From positions 682,001-746,000 of the forward strand of contig CAVOSX010000001.1 in assembly GCA_963699015.1 (NCBI GenBank): 64,000 nt of DNA, in the 5' to 3' direction. The position numbers and the translations under genes are program-made. The stretch's first letter is position 1, and each line of letters begins with the position of its first letter. Shown here one piece after another: positions 52,712 to 61,531 of this stretch. The DNA is from PALSA-505 sp963699015. GTDB taxonomy: Bacteria; Actinomycetota; Actinomycetes; Streptosporangiales; Streptosporangiaceae. The notes under the pieces are model-generated. The model made no database searches and was not told where the DNA came from. It saw only the letters and a list, made by a program, of their open reading frames with translations.

Positions 52712-54045
52712 TCATGCCCGCAGCGGCAGCTCCACGGTGACCACGGTCGGCCCGCCGGGCGGGCTGGTCAGGTCGAGGCTGCCGTCCACGGTCCGCACCC
52801 GCTGCACCAGCCCGGGCAGGCCGCTGCCCCGCGCCGGGTCGGCGCCGCCCACGCCGTCGTCGCTGACCCGCAGCCGGAGCGTGTCCGCGCGCTGCGTCAG
52901 GTCCAGGAGCACGCGATTGGCGCCGCTGTGCTTGGCCGCGTTGGCCAGCAGCTCCGCGGCACAGAAGTAGGCGATGGTCTCGATGGCCGGGGTGGGCCGC
53001 TCGCCGATGTCGGCGGTCAGCTCGACCGGGATGATGCTCTGCGCGGCCAGCGTGGTCAGCGCCTCGGCCAGGCCCGAGTCGAGCACCGGCGGATGGATGC
53101 CACGGGCCAGGTCGCGCAGTTCGATCAGGGCCTCCTTGGCACCGCGGTGCGCGGCATCCACCAGATCCCGGATCCTGGCCGCCTCGATCTCGTCCAGCGG
53201 CTTGCCGTCCTCGCCGAGCTTCTCCTTGGCCATGCCCAGCCCCATGGCCAGGGCGGCCAGCCGGACCTGGGCGCCGTCGTGCAGATCCCGCTCCACCCGG
53301 CGCAGCGCGGCCGTGCCGTCGTCCACCGCGTGTGCCCGGCTTTCCTCCAGCTCGCGGACCCGCTGGTCGAGCCGGGCCGGGCCGAGCAGGGTCCGGACCA
53401 GCCACTGGTCGCCGGCCGTCACGCCCCGAAGCAGCCACGGCGCAGCCAGCAGGGTGAGCGCCCCGGCCATCGCGGCGACGAGCGTCTCTGGCCAGTAGCT
53501 CACCGAGAAGCTGCCCGCCGGCAGCGGCACGATTACGTGAAACGGGCCGGCTGCCCGCCAGGCGGCGGGTGGTGCAGCAGCGGCCACCACAGCGGACTTG
53601 AGAGGTTGATCAGCCCGAAGACCCAGTAGCTGATCACGTACGCCTGCACCAGGAACACCGGCAGCTTCAGCATCAGGTAGGCCACGGCCCGCCAGGCGGT
53701 GCCGTCGCGCAGCCTGGCGTCGAGCCGGCCGAGCACTCCCCGTCCGGGGCGGAACGCCGGCGGCGCAGCGAACTGGCCGCCGAGCACGCGCCCCGCCAGC
53801 CTGCGCTGCAGCCTGCTCAGCCGCCGCGCCAGGCGGAGCATGAGGACCAGCACCAGCAGCCCGGGGACCGCGCCGACCAGGGTGACCGTGAACCCGACTC
53901 CGGCCACGAGCAGGGACAGCATGAGGGCGAACCCCGCCACGGCGGGCACGGCCCCGGCCGCCGCGTAGCAGAGCTCGCGCCGGGCCCGGCGGGCGAACGG
54001 CGCGCGCACTGCCGCGCGCGCCAGCTCGCCCGAGGTCTCGCTCAT
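52712..54045 (-). pseudogene. Frameshifted NarL-family sensor histidine kinase
   Basis: The N-terminal frame (ATG 54045, MSETSGELARAAV) encodes a four-helix membrane sensor domain (VAGFALMLSLLVAGVGFTVT; LPVFLVQAYVISYWVFGLIN). At about 53555-53575 it must shift by one base to join RAAGPFHVIVPLPAGSFSV and the cytosolic kinase: phosphoacceptor His in VERDLHDGAQVRLAALAMGL and ATP-binding VSDDGVGGADPARGSGLPGL. Repaired it is a normal ~440-residue kinase for the adjacent response regulator. As written it is split. Confidence 0.8.
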
Positions 54046-54065
54046 CTCCCCATTGTCTCGCGGGC

Positions 54066-54218
54066 TCAAGCGTCGCTGCGGATCCACCGGATGCCTTCGG
54101 GATGCAGACCGTTGGCAGGCTCGTCGAACAGCAGCACGCCCGGGTCACCGTCGAAGCTCAACCGGTCCACGGCCACCGGACGGCCGCAACGCTTGGCCAG
54201 TCCCCGGGCCTCAATCAT
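54066..54218 (-). pseudogene. Stub of an ABC exporter ATPase
   Basis: A 50-codon frame with its own ribosome site (GGAGGTG) begins MIEARGLAKRCGRPVAVDRL, the start of an ABC ATPase, and jumps directly to DPGVLLFDEPANGLHPEGIR, the Walker B region, before stopping. Walker A, Q-loop and signature are deleted. It lies 20 bases before the kinase gene in the same direction, as ATPase genes of two-component-linked exporters do. Confidence 0.7.
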
Positions 54219-54313
54219 CGTCACCTCCGGCCCGCATGCGGTCGCGTGCTCACCTGCATCACGCTAGGGACGCGGCCGGCCTGGCGGTATGCGGCTAGCT
54301 GCCGTCTTCGCCG

Positions 54314-54327
54314 GGGGGATATCCCCC
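54314..54327. promoter_or_regulatory. Perfect GGGGGATATCCCCC palindrome
   Basis: A 14-base perfect palindrome 22 bases before the oligopeptidase B start. Its place would suit an operator, or it could fold at the 5' end of the mRNA. No regulator is assigned. Confidence 0.35.
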
Positions 54328-54348
54328 GCCGCCAGTAGACTCCGCGCC

Positions 54349-56448
54349 ATGACGATCCCGCCGCCTCCGCTCGCCCGCCCGATTCCCGCCGAGCGCCGCC
54401 AGCACGGCGATCTGGTCACCGATGATTACGCCTGGCTCACCGCCAGGGACAACCCGGAGGTGATCGCCTACCTGGAGGCAGAGAACGCCTATACCGACGA
54501 GGTCACCGCGCGCCTGGCCCGGTTGCGCGACACGGTCTTCGCTGAGATCAAGGCCCGCACCCAGGAAACCGACCTGACGGTGCCCGCCCGCAAGGGCGGC
54601 TGGTGGTACTACACCAGGACGGTCGAGGGGCAGCAGTACGCGATTTACTGCCGGCGGGCCGCCGGGCCCGATGAGGTGACGCCGCCAGCGGCCGGCGATG
54701 GCCGGCCGCTGGACGGCGAGCAGATCCTGCTCGACGGTAACGAGCTGGCCGGCGACGCCAGCTTCTTCGAGCTCGGCGCGTTCAGCGTGAGCCCGGACGG
54801 CAGGCGGCTCGGCTACTCCACCGACTTCCGCGGCGACGAGCGCTTCACGCTGCGGATCAAGGACCTGGGCACCGGGGCCGAGCTGGACGACGAGATACCC
54901 GGCACGTTCTACGGCTGCGCCTGGTCCCTGGACGGATCAGCGGTCTTCTACGTCACCGTGGACGACGCCTGGCGGCCCTACCGCGTCTGGCGGCACGCGA
55001 TCGGCACCCCGGCGGCCGACGACGTGATCGTGTTCGAGGAGCCGGACGAGCGGTTCTGGGTGGGGGTGAGCCTGACCCGCAGCGAGGGCTACCTCGTGAT
55101 CAAGACCGAGAGCAGGCTGACCGGCGAGGCGTGGCTGCTCGACGCGGCGGACCCGGCCGGGGAGCTGCGGGTGGTGGCGCCGCGCAGGCAGGGCGTCGAG
55201 TACGACGTGGAGCACCAGCCCGACAGCGAATCCGGCGACCGGCTGCTCATCCTGCACAACGACCAGGTGGAGAACTTCGAGCTGGCCACCGCCCCCATCG
55301 GCCGCCCGGGGGAATGGCAGCCGCTGATCGGGCACCGCGAGGACACCCGGCTGCTCGGCGTGGACGCCTTCGCCGGGCACATGGTGGTGTGGTACCGCCG
55401 CGAGGGCCGCACCGGCCTGGCCGTGTACCGCGACGGCACGGCCCTGGAGATCCCGTTCCCCGAGCCGATCTACTCGGTGTCGCCGGGCTCGAACCCGCAG
55501 TACCGGTCGGACCGGTTCAGGCTGGGGTACGAATCCCTGGCCACGCCGGCGTCCGTCTACGACTGCGACGTCGCGACCGGGGAGCTCACCCTGCTGCGGC
55601 GGCGGCCGGTGCTCCCCTCGCCCGGCGGACGGCCGTTCAGCCCCGGCGACTACGCCCAGTACCGCGAGTGGGCGGTGGCCGGGGACGGCACCCGGATCCC
55701 GATCTCGCTGATCAGCCCGGCGGGCACGCCGCGGGACGGCAGCGCCCCGTGCCTGCTCTACGGCTACGGCAGCTACGAGAGCTCGATTGACCCGTACTTC
55801 AGCACGGCCCGGCTGTCGCTGCTGGACCGCGGGTTCGTGTTCGCGATCGCGCACGTGCGCGGCGGCGGCGAGATGGGCCGGCGCTGGTACGAGGGGGGCA
55901 AGCAGCTGACCAAGACGAACACGTTCACCGACTTCACCGCCTGCGCGGACCACCTGGTGCAGCGCGGCTGGACATCGAGGCCCCGGATGATCGCCCGGGG
56001 CGCGTCGGCCGGCGGGCTGCTCATGGGCGTGACCGCCAACACCGCTCCGGGACAATTCGCCGGCATCGTCGCGGAGGTGCCGTTCGTGGACCCGGTGAAC
56101 TCGATGCTCGACGCGTCGCTGCCGCTGACGGTGAACGAGTGGGAGGAGTGGGGCGACCCCCGCGACCCCAAGGTGTACGCCTACCTGAAGGCGTACTCGC
56201 CGTACGAGAACGTGACCGCTCAGCAGTACCCGCCGATCCTGGTCACCGCCGGCCTGAACGACACCCGCGTCCTCTACCACGAGCCAGCCAAATGGGTCGC
56301 ACGGCTGCGGGCCGTGGCCAAGGGCGGGCCGTTCCTGCTCAGAACGCGAATGGAGGCCGGGCACGGCGGCCGCAGCGGCCGCTACGACGCGTGGCGGGAG
56401 GAAGCGCTGACCATCGCCTGGATCATCGACACCGCGGGGGCCGGCTAG
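54349..56448 (+). CDS. ptrB: Oligopeptidase B (S9A peptidase)
   Basis: Cytosolic serine peptidase of 699 residues that cuts small peptides after Arg or Lys. The N-terminus (RQHGDLVTDDYAWLTARDNP) leads a seven-bladed propeller. The catalytic domain has CLLYGYGSYESSIDPYFS, RGGGEMGRRWYEGGK, nucleophile ARGASAGGLLMGVTANTAP, Asp in AGLNDTRVLYHEPAK and His in EAGHGGRSGRYDAW. Basic-residue specificity follows from the family and the acidic EVPFVDPVN stretch. The start was chosen by homology. It is convergent with the PRPP synthetase gene. Confidence 0.94.
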   Translation: MTIPPPPLARPIPAERRQHGDLVTDDYAWLTARDNPEVIAYLEAENAYTDEVTARLARLRDTVFAEIKARTQETDLTVPARKGGWWYYTRTVEGQQYAIYCRRAAGPDEVTPPAAGDGRPLDGEQILLDGNELAGDASFFELGAFSVSPDGRRLGYSTDFRGDERFTLRIKDLGTGAELDDEIPGTFYGCAWSLDGSAVFYVTVDDAWRPYRVWRHAIGTPAADDVIVFEEPDERFWVGVSLTRSEGYLVIKTESRLTGEAWLLDAADPAGELRVVAPRRQGVEYDVEHQPDSESGDRLLILHNDQVENFELATAPIGRPGEWQPLIGHREDTRLLGVDAFAGHMVVWYRREGRTGLAVYRDGTALEIPFPEPIYSVSPGSNPQYRSDRFRLGYESLATPASVYDCDVATGELTLLRRRPVLPSPGGRPFSPGDYAQYREWAVAGDGTRIPISLISPAGTPRDGSAPCLLYGYGSYESSIDPYFSTARLSLLDRGFVFAIAHVRGGGEMGRRWYEGGKQLTKTNTFTDFTACADHLVQRGWTSRPRMIARGASAGGLLMGVTANTAPGQFAGIVAEVPFVDPVNSMLDASLPLTVNEWEEWGDPRDPKVYAYLKAYSPYENVTAQQYPPILVTAGLNDTRVLYHEPAKWVARLRAVAKGGPFLLRTRMEAGHGGRSGRYDAWREEALTIAWIIDTAGAG

Positions 56449-56461
56449 GCAGTGGCCGCGG

Positions 56462-57403
56462 TCAGGGCTCGAACAGCGCGCTGACCGACTCGCCGTCATG
56501 AATGCGCCGGATGGCCTCGGCCAGCGCGGGCGCCACCGAGATCACGCGCAGCTTGCCCGGATGCGCATCGGCGGGAACCGGCACCGAGTTGGTGCAGACG
56601 ATCTCGGTGACATCCGGCCTGGCGGCCAGCCGGTCCAGGGCGCCATGGCAGAACAGCCCGTGCGTGCACGCGATCCGCACCGATCCCGTCTCGCGGGTGG
56701 CCAGGTTGGCCAGCAGCTCCTCGATCGTGGTGCCGCGGGCGATCTCGTCGTCCAGGATGATCACGTTCCGGCCGGTCACGTCGCCGATGATCGAGGTGAT
56801 CGTGACGCTGGTGTCGCTGTGCCGCTCCTTGGCGGCGGCCGCGACGGGCACCCCGAGCCGCCGGGCGAACGTCGCCGCGCTCCTCGCGTGGCCGAGGTCG
56901 GGCGACACCACGACCGTGTCGGCCAGGTCGCTCGCGCGGAAGTGCGCGGCCAGCTCCCGCAGCGCGTGCAGGTGATCAACGGGCACGGAGAAGAACCCGT
57001 GCACCTGCGGCGAGTGCAGCGTCATCGTCAGCACCCTGCTCGCCCCGGCCGCGACGAGCAGGTCGGCGACGAGCCTGCCGCCGATCGAGATCCGGGGTTC
57101 GTCCTTCTTGTCCGAACGAGCGTAGGCGTAATGCGGCATGACCACGGTGACCCTGGCCGCCGACGCCCCCCGCGCGGCGTCGGTCATCAGCAGCAGCTCG
57201 ACCAGGTGCTCCTGCACCGGCGGCACCAGCGGCTGGATCAAGAACACGTCGCGTTCCCTGCAGTTGGCCTGCAGCTGCACGTCCAGGCAGTCGTTGGCGA
57301 ACCGGCGCAGCCGCACCGGGTGCAGCGGGGTTCCCAGCGCGGCGCAGATTTCGCGGGATAGCCCAGGGTGGGCGGTGCCGCTGAAGACGGTGATGTCACG
57401 CAT
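56462..57403 (-). CDS. prs: Ribose-phosphate pyrophosphokinase
   Basis: Makes PRPP and AMP from ribose 5-phosphate and ATP. 313 residues, with the family blocks LIQPLVPPVQEHLVELLLMT, MPHYAYARSDKKDEPRISIG (catalytic loop region) and the PRPP-binding loop NVIILDDEIARGTTIEELL. It is diverged from the housekeeping actinobacterial enzyme (opening FSGTAHPGLSREICAALGTP is standard). ATG with GGAGAG upstream. It lies 14 bases downstream of an adenylate kinase gene; AMP produced here is that enzyme's substrate. Confidence 0.92.
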   Translation of the reverse strand: MRDITVFSGTAHPGLSREICAALGTPLHPVRLRRFANDCLDVQLQANCRERDVFLIQPLVPPVQEHLVELLLMTDAARGASAARVTVVMPHYAYARSDKKDEPRISIGGRLVADLLVAAGASRVLTMTLHSPQVHGFFSVPVDHLHALRELAAHFRASDLADTVVVSPDLGHARSAATFARRLGVPVAAAAKERHSDTSVTITSIIGDVTGRNVIILDDEIARGTTIEELLANLATRETGSVRIACTHGLFCHGALDRLAARPDVTEIVCTNSVPVPADAHPGKLRVISVAPALAEAIRRIHDGESVSALFEP

Positions 57404-57417
57404 CAGTCGCTCTCCGG

Positions 57418-58089
57418 TTACCGCTGATCGCCGCCGGGCCGGGCCCGGTACGGCGGCAGCCCCAGTTTCATGCGGATCTCCTCCTGGACCACCTCGGGCT
57501 CGGGTCGCGCGTCCACCGTGATGACGAACTCCGCCTTGCGCCGGAACACCGCCAGCACGGGATCGGTCTTCTCGTGGTACTCGCGTAGCCGTACCGCCAG
57601 CGCCTCCTCGGTGTCGTCCTCCCGCTGGACGAGCTCGCCGCCGCAGTTGTCGCACTTGCCCGGCACGTCCGGGCTGTTGTCGATGAGGTTGTAGTCCATG
57701 CCGCAGCCCGAGCAGAGCCGCCGGGCCAGCACCCGGCGCCGCACCTCGCTGTCGGGCAGCTCGAGGTGGATGACGCCGTCGATGTCGTAGCTCTCCAGGA
57801 AGAACTCGGCCTGCCGCCGGTTGCGCGGGAAGCCGTCGATGACGAACCCGTAGTTCCAGTCGTGCCGGGTCAGCCGGTCCCGCACGGTGTCTTCCACCGT
57901 CTCGTCGGCGACCAGCTCGCCGACGGCCATCGTGCGCCGCACCTGGGCGCCCAGCTTGGTGTGCTGCTGGACGTTCCAGCGGAAGATGTCGCCCACGCTG
58001 ATGTGTACCAGGTCGAGGTCGGCGGCGAGCATCCGGCTCTGGGTGCCCTTGCCGCTGCCCTGCACGCCCATGATCACGTATTTGCGCAT
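57418..58089 (-). CDS. Adenylate kinase with zinc-type LID
   Basis: Nucleoside monophosphate kinase of 223 residues. P-loop MGVQGSGKGTQSRML, AMP site VHISVGDIFRW, core DWNYGFVIDGFPRNRRQ with the conserved Arg. The LID holds two Cys pairs (RLCSGCGMDYN and GKCDNCGGE), a complete Cys4 zinc site. It lacks the ribosomal-protein neighbours of the usual adk, so it is likely a second, specialised copy working with the PRPP synthetase next to it, recycling AMP to ADP. Confidence 0.9.
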   Translation of the reverse strand: MRKYVIMGVQGSGKGTQSRMLAADLDLVHISVGDIFRWNVQQHTKLGAQVRRTMAVGELVADETVEDTVRDRLTRHDWNYGFVIDGFPRNRRQAEFFLESYDIDGVIHLELPDSEVRRRVLARRLCSGCGMDYNLIDNSPDVPGKCDNCGGELVQREDDTEEALAVRLREYHEKTDPVLAVFRRKAEFVITVDARPEPEVVQEEIRMKLGLPPYRARPGGDQR

Positions 58090-58183
58090 GCCGCCACCAT
58101 GGCACGCCGCGTCCCGCGCTACAACGCGGGGCGGCCGGGAGCGGGCCGCCCGGCCCGGAGCGGGCCGCCCGGCCGGTGGCGCG

Positions 58184-58513
58184 CTAGCCGGAGGCCGGCA
58201 GGCCGAGCCGGCGGGCGCAGGCGTTGCGGACCTCGCGCGTGACCAGGCCGCGCAGCTGCGGCCAGTCCTGGCGCAGCAGCCCCGGGTGCAGGAACCTGGC
58301 CATGTCATTGCGCGTGCCCTGGCTGAGCACGATCGTGTACAGGGCCACCCGGCTGGGAGCGTCGAAGACGTCGAACTCGCGCAGCCCGTGCCAGGTCAGG
58401 TGCCTGGGCAGCACCACGACCCCCCGTGCGGGCCCGCGCAGGTCGGCAAGCCGCTCGGGTATCCGCGCGGCCTGCCCGCGCCGCCGCGGCGAGAGCACGT
58501 CCGCCAGGGTCAT
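58184..58513 (-). CDS. Conserved hypothetical protein
   Basis: Protein of 109 residues starting MTLADVLSPRRRGQAARIPE. It has no membrane segment or known catalytic motif. Central blocks RGVVVLPRHLTWHGLREFDV and YTIVLSQGTRNDMARFLHPG look conserved and helical, ending with W-x-x-L-R. I do not assign a function. The ATG chosen fits the start of the conserved part; the frame is open slightly upstream. Divergent from the next membrane protein gene. Confidence 0.7.
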   Translation of the reverse strand: MTLADVLSPRRRGQAARIPERLADLRGPARGVVVLPRHLTWHGLREFDVFDAPSRVALYTIVLSQGTRNDMARFLHPGLLRQDWPQLRGLVTREVRNACARRLGLPASG

Positions 58514-58593
58514 GAGCCCGATTATCGCGGCTCGGCCGGCAAACCGCACGGTCGCCGCGCAGGCCAGCTCCGGCGCGGCGCTACGCTCATAAC

Positions 58594-59049
58594 ATGTCCA
58601 GCGCTGAGGCGGGCAGGCCGGCCGCCGAGCAGGCGCCGGCGGCCAGCTGGCGCTTCCTCGTCAGCCGCCGCTGGCTCGGCTGGCACCTGGCCATGGTGGT
58701 GTCGGTGGGGGGCATGCTCGCCCTCGGCTGGTGGCAGTTCCGCAGGGCCGAGGAGGGCAACGCGCTGAGCTGGGCTTACACGTTCGAGTGGCCCATCTTC
58801 GCGGTGTTCGCCGTGGTGTTCTGGGCCAAGACGATCCGGGATGAGTTCTCCCCGCCGGATACCGCAACGACCCTCGCCCGGGCGGAGCTCGCGGTGGGTG
58901 CCCGCCTGGCCGGCCCCGCGGGCCGCGATCACGACCAGGAGACGGACCAGGCTGAACCCGAGGACGAGGATCTGGCGGCCTACAACGCCTATCTAGCCCG
59001 GCTGCAGGAGCAGGTGAAAGACCACGGCCGGTGGCACGGGCTCAGGTGA
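58594..59049 (+). CDS. Two-helix membrane protein
   Basis: Protein of 151 residues with two transmembrane segments (WHLAMVVSVGGMLALGWWQF at ~30-50 and WPIFAVFAVVFWAKTIRDEF at ~66-85) linked by RRAEEGNALSWAYTFE, and a long acidic cytosolic tail ending in a coiled-coil-like AYNAYLARLQEQVKDHGRW. This pattern is common in actinobacteria next to DUF3817 genes, as here (67 bases). Function unknown. Confidence 0.8.
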   Translation: MSSAEAGRPAAEQAPAASWRFLVSRRWLGWHLAMVVSVGGMLALGWWQFRRAEEGNALSWAYTFEWPIFAVFAVVFWAKTIRDEFSPPDTATTLARAELAVGARLAGPAGRDHDQETDQAEPEDEDLAAYNAYLARLQEQVKDHGRWHGLR

Positions 59050-59116
59050 CCTGCCGGTTCCGCACAAACCGATTCCGGTTCCGGCCGGACCCAGGACAAC
59101 AGCAGGAGGTGGTGCG

Positions 59117-59464
59117 GTGGACGCGGCCGTGCGCCGTTACCGGGTGATGGCGTACATCACCGGAACGGTGCTGATCGTGCTCTGCTTCGTCGGGATACCA
59201 CTGCAGGTGGTTGGGGGTAACGACGTGATTGTCAACGACGTCGGCACGCTGCACGGGATCTTGTACATCATCTACCTGGTCACGGCGTACATGCTGGCCA
59301 GGCGGCTGCGGCTGGCCATCGGCCCGACCATCCTCATGCTGGCTGCCGGGACGATCCCGGTGCTCACGTTCGTGGTCGAGCGGTGGGTGACCCGGACATA
59401 CATCAACCCGGCGCTCCAGGGTCAGCAGGCCGGCCAGGCCGCCCCGACGGCCCGCACCGGCTGA
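59117..59464 (+). CDS. DUF3817 membrane protein
   Basis: Integral membrane protein of 115 residues with three helices: RVMAYITGTVLIVLCFVGIP, HGILYIIYLVTAYMLARRL and ILMLAAGTIPVLTFVVERWV. The HG-x-L-Y segment between helix 1 and 2 is typical of DUF3817. GTG start with GGAGGTGG upstream. Function unknown; co-directional with the two-helix protein and the methyltransferase. Confidence 0.87.
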   Translation: MDAAVRRYRVMAYITGTVLIVLCFVGIPLQVVGGNDVIVNDVGTLHGILYIIYLVTAYMLARRLRLAIGPTILMLAAGTIPVLTFVVERWVTRTYINPALQGQQAGQAAPTARTG

Positions 59465-59487
59465 CGGCGCTTCGGGGAGGCACCGCC

Positions 59488-60105
59488 ATCGGCGCGCAGC
59501 AGCATTACTTCACCGAGCATCCGCAGGCCGCGAGCCGGCCCGGGCTGGTCCACGTCGTGCTGCCCGGGCTGCACCTCGACCTGGAGACCGACGCCGGGGT
59601 GTTCTCGGCGGGCCGGCTCGACCGGGGTACCCGGCTGCTGCTGGATACCGTGCCCGATCCTCCGCCAGCCGGGAACCTGCTCGACCTCGGCTGCGGCTAC
59701 GGGCCGCTGGCCCTGGTGCTCGCCTCCCGCTCGCCGGCGGCGGCGGTCTGGGCGGTCAACGTCAACCAGCGGGCACTGAGCTTGTGCGTGCGCAATGCCG
59801 CCCGCGCGAGCCTGGGCAACGTGCGCTGCCGCACGCCTGACGATCCGGCCCTGCCGGGACGGCTGGAGGCGATCTGGTCCAACCCGCCCGCCCGGATAGG
59901 CAAGCAGGCGCTGCACGCGCTGCTCACCACCTGGCTGCGGCGGCTGGCCCCGGGCGGCTCGGCCTACCTGGTCGTGCAGCGGCACCTCGGCGCCGATTCG
60001 CTGCACCGCTGGCTGGAGGAGGCCGGCTGGCCGGTGACCCGGGTGGCGGCCCGGACCGGATACCGGGTGCTCCGGGCCGACGCGGCAGGACGGCCGGCGT
60101 CGTGA
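59488..60105 (+). CDS. RsmC-like class I methyltransferase
   Basis: SAM-dependent methyltransferase of about 205 residues. QQHYFTEHPQAASRPG at the start is typical of RsmC/RlmG-type rRNA methyltransferases, then motif I LLDLGCGYGPLALVLASRSP, motif II AVWAVNVNQRALSLCVRNAA and motif IV IWSNPPARIGK (NPP[FYI]-like for exocyclic amines). No ATG/GTG/TTG is well placed: the ribosome site GGGGAGG (59474-59480) points to codon ATC at 59488. The start given is that codon, possibly a mutated or misread ATG. Confidence 0.8.
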   Translation: MGAQQHYFTEHPQAASRPGLVHVVLPGLHLDLETDAGVFSAGRLDRGTRLLLDTVPDPPPAGNLLDLGCGYGPLALVLASRSPAAAVWAVNVNQRALSLCVRNAARASLGNVRCRTPDDPALPGRLEAIWSNPPARIGKQALHALLTTWLRRLAPGGSAYLVVQRHLGADSLHRWLEEAGWPVTRVAARTGYRVLRADAAGRPAS

Positions 60106-60182
60106 GCGCAGGCACCGGCCCGCCTTCTCGCGGTCACGCTGTGTTCAAGATTTCTTCGGCCTCCGACGGCATACTCCCCGCC

Positions 60183-60992
60183 ATGGGGCATGCGTTCCTC
60201 GAGCACCCAGGGCCGATCGCGATCGCGCACCGCGGCGGAGCCGCGCACCACCCGGAGAACTCCTGGCCGGCGTTCGAGCATGCCGTAGGACTCGGCTACG
60301 GGTACTTGGAAACCGACGCGCACGCGACCGCGGACGGAGTGCTGCTCGCCTTCCACGACCGCACCTTGGACCGGGTCACCGATCGGGGCGGGCGCATCTC
60401 GCGGATGACGCATCAGGACGTCGCCGCGGCGCGCATCCGCGGGACCGAGCCCATCCCGCTGCTCGAGGATCTGCTGACCGCCTGGCCGCACATCCGGTTC
60501 AACATCGACGTGAAAGAGGAGCAGGCCATAGGCCCGCTCGCGGCCATGCTGCACCGGACCGCCGCCTGGGACAGGGTATGCGTGTGCTCGTTTTCCGCGC
60601 GCCGGCTCCGCGCCCTGCGGCGGGCCGCGGGCAGGCCGGTGTGCACCGCCTTGTCGCCGTCCGGGATGGCGGCGGTCCAGATGGCGGGGAACTTGGCAGG
60701 CTACGGCCCGGCACTCGCCCGCCGGCTGGCCCGCACCGGCGTGCGCTGCGCGCAGGTTCCGGTCGCGGTAGCCACCAGGGGGTTCATCCGCCGGGCTCAC
60801 GCGCTCGGCCTGCAGGTGCACGTCTGGACGGTGAACGACCGGACCCACATGACCTGCCTGCTCGACCTGGGCGCGGACGGGATCATGACCGACGACACCA
60901 TCATGCTCCGCGATGTGCTGGCCGAGCGCGGCCAGTGGCATCCTCCCGCTCACCCGGCCGCCGGGCGTGAGCGGCGGGTCAGCGGCGCGTAA
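60183..60992 (+). CDS. Glycerophosphodiester phosphodiesterase
   Basis: GDPD-family TIM-barrel enzyme of 269 residues that splits glycerophosphodiesters to glycerol 3-phosphate and an alcohol. Catalytic and metal residues are in IAIAHRGGAAHHPENSWPAF (catalytic His), YLETDAHATADGVLLAFHDR (metal Glu-x-Asp, second His) and FNIDVKEE. No signal peptide, so cytosolic. The ATG at 60183 fits the family start; a GTG at 60102 overlapping the methyltransferase stop is an alternative. Confidence 0.92.
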   Translation: MGHAFLEHPGPIAIAHRGGAAHHPENSWPAFEHAVGLGYGYLETDAHATADGVLLAFHDRTLDRVTDRGGRISRMTHQDVAAARIRGTEPIPLLEDLLTAWPHIRFNIDVKEEQAIGPLAAMLHRTAAWDRVCVCSFSARRLRALRRAAGRPVCTALSPSGMAAVQMAGNLAGYGPALARRLARTGVRCAQVPVAVATRGFIRRAHALGLQVHVWTVNDRTHMTCLLDLGADGIMTDDTIMLRDVLAERGQWHPPAHPAAGRERRVSGA

Positions 60993-61071
60993 CCGAGGGC
61001 CCCGCCGGCGTGGTGATTCGGCCCGGCTGGCGTGATCGGGCAGGCCGGATGCGATTGGAACCGGGCAAAGC

Positions 61072-61098
61072 GGGAATCTTGTCCGGGTACTCAGCGTT
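61072..61098 (+). promoter_or_regulatory. SigR/SigH-type promoter of rbpA
   Basis: GGGAAT (61072-61077) and GTT (61096-61098) are separated by exactly 18 bases, the known consensus GGGAAT-N18-GTT of the thiol-oxidative-stress sigma factor SigR in streptomycetes. It lies 41 bases before the rbpA start; rbpA is an established SigR target there. Confidence 0.75.
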
Positions 61099-61138
61099 AA
61101 CGGACATGACGGGTCAGCGCCTGGGGAGGCAGTAGGTT

Positions 61139-61531
61139 ATGGCGGAACGCGCACTACGCGGTACCCGGCTCGGGGCGACGAGCTACGAGAACGACCGCAA
61201 CACCGACCTGGCACCCCGCCGGGAGGTGGCCTTCGACTGCCCCAAGGGCCATCACTTCACCGTCCCGTTCGCGGCTGAGGCTGAGATCCCGGCGATATGG
61301 GAATGCCGGGTCTGCGGGGCCACGGCGCTGACAGCGGCCGTCGACCTGCCCGCGCAGAAGAAGGCCAAGCCGCCGCGCAGTCACTGGGACATGCTGATGG
61401 AGCGGCGGACCATCGCCGACCTGGAAGAGGTGCTCGCCGAGCGGCTCGCGGTGATCAGGGGACGGCGCGGACCCGAGGGCGATGGCCGCGGCGCGCAGTC
61501 CGGCGGGGGCGAGCAGCGCAAGAGCGCTTAG
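61139..61531 (+). CDS. rbpA: RNA polymerase-binding protein RbpA
   Basis: Actinobacterial transcription factor that binds RNA polymerase and group 1/2 sigma factors and stabilises the open complex. 130 residues: N-terminal tail with RGTRLGATSYENDRN, core zinc-type fold with CPKGHHFTVPFAAEAEIPAI and WECRVCGATA, basic linker KKAKPPRSHWDMLMERR and sigma-interacting helix. ATG start downstream of the SigR-type promoter. The C-terminal ~20 residues are Gly-rich and non-conserved. Its stop overlaps the convergent glycosyltransferase gene. Confidence 0.95.
   Translation: MAERALRGTRLGATSYENDRNTDLAPRREVAFDCPKGHHFTVPFAAEAEIPAIWECRVCGATALTAAVDLPAQKKAKPPRSHWDMLMERRTIADLEEVLAERLAVIRGRRGPEGDGRGAQSGGGEQRKSA

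Noticed and set aside
52026..53438. Upstream extension of the peptidase frame
   Set aside because: It is antisense-free but out of frame with the response regulator and kinase genes that occupy the same strand; peptidase homology starts at 52025.
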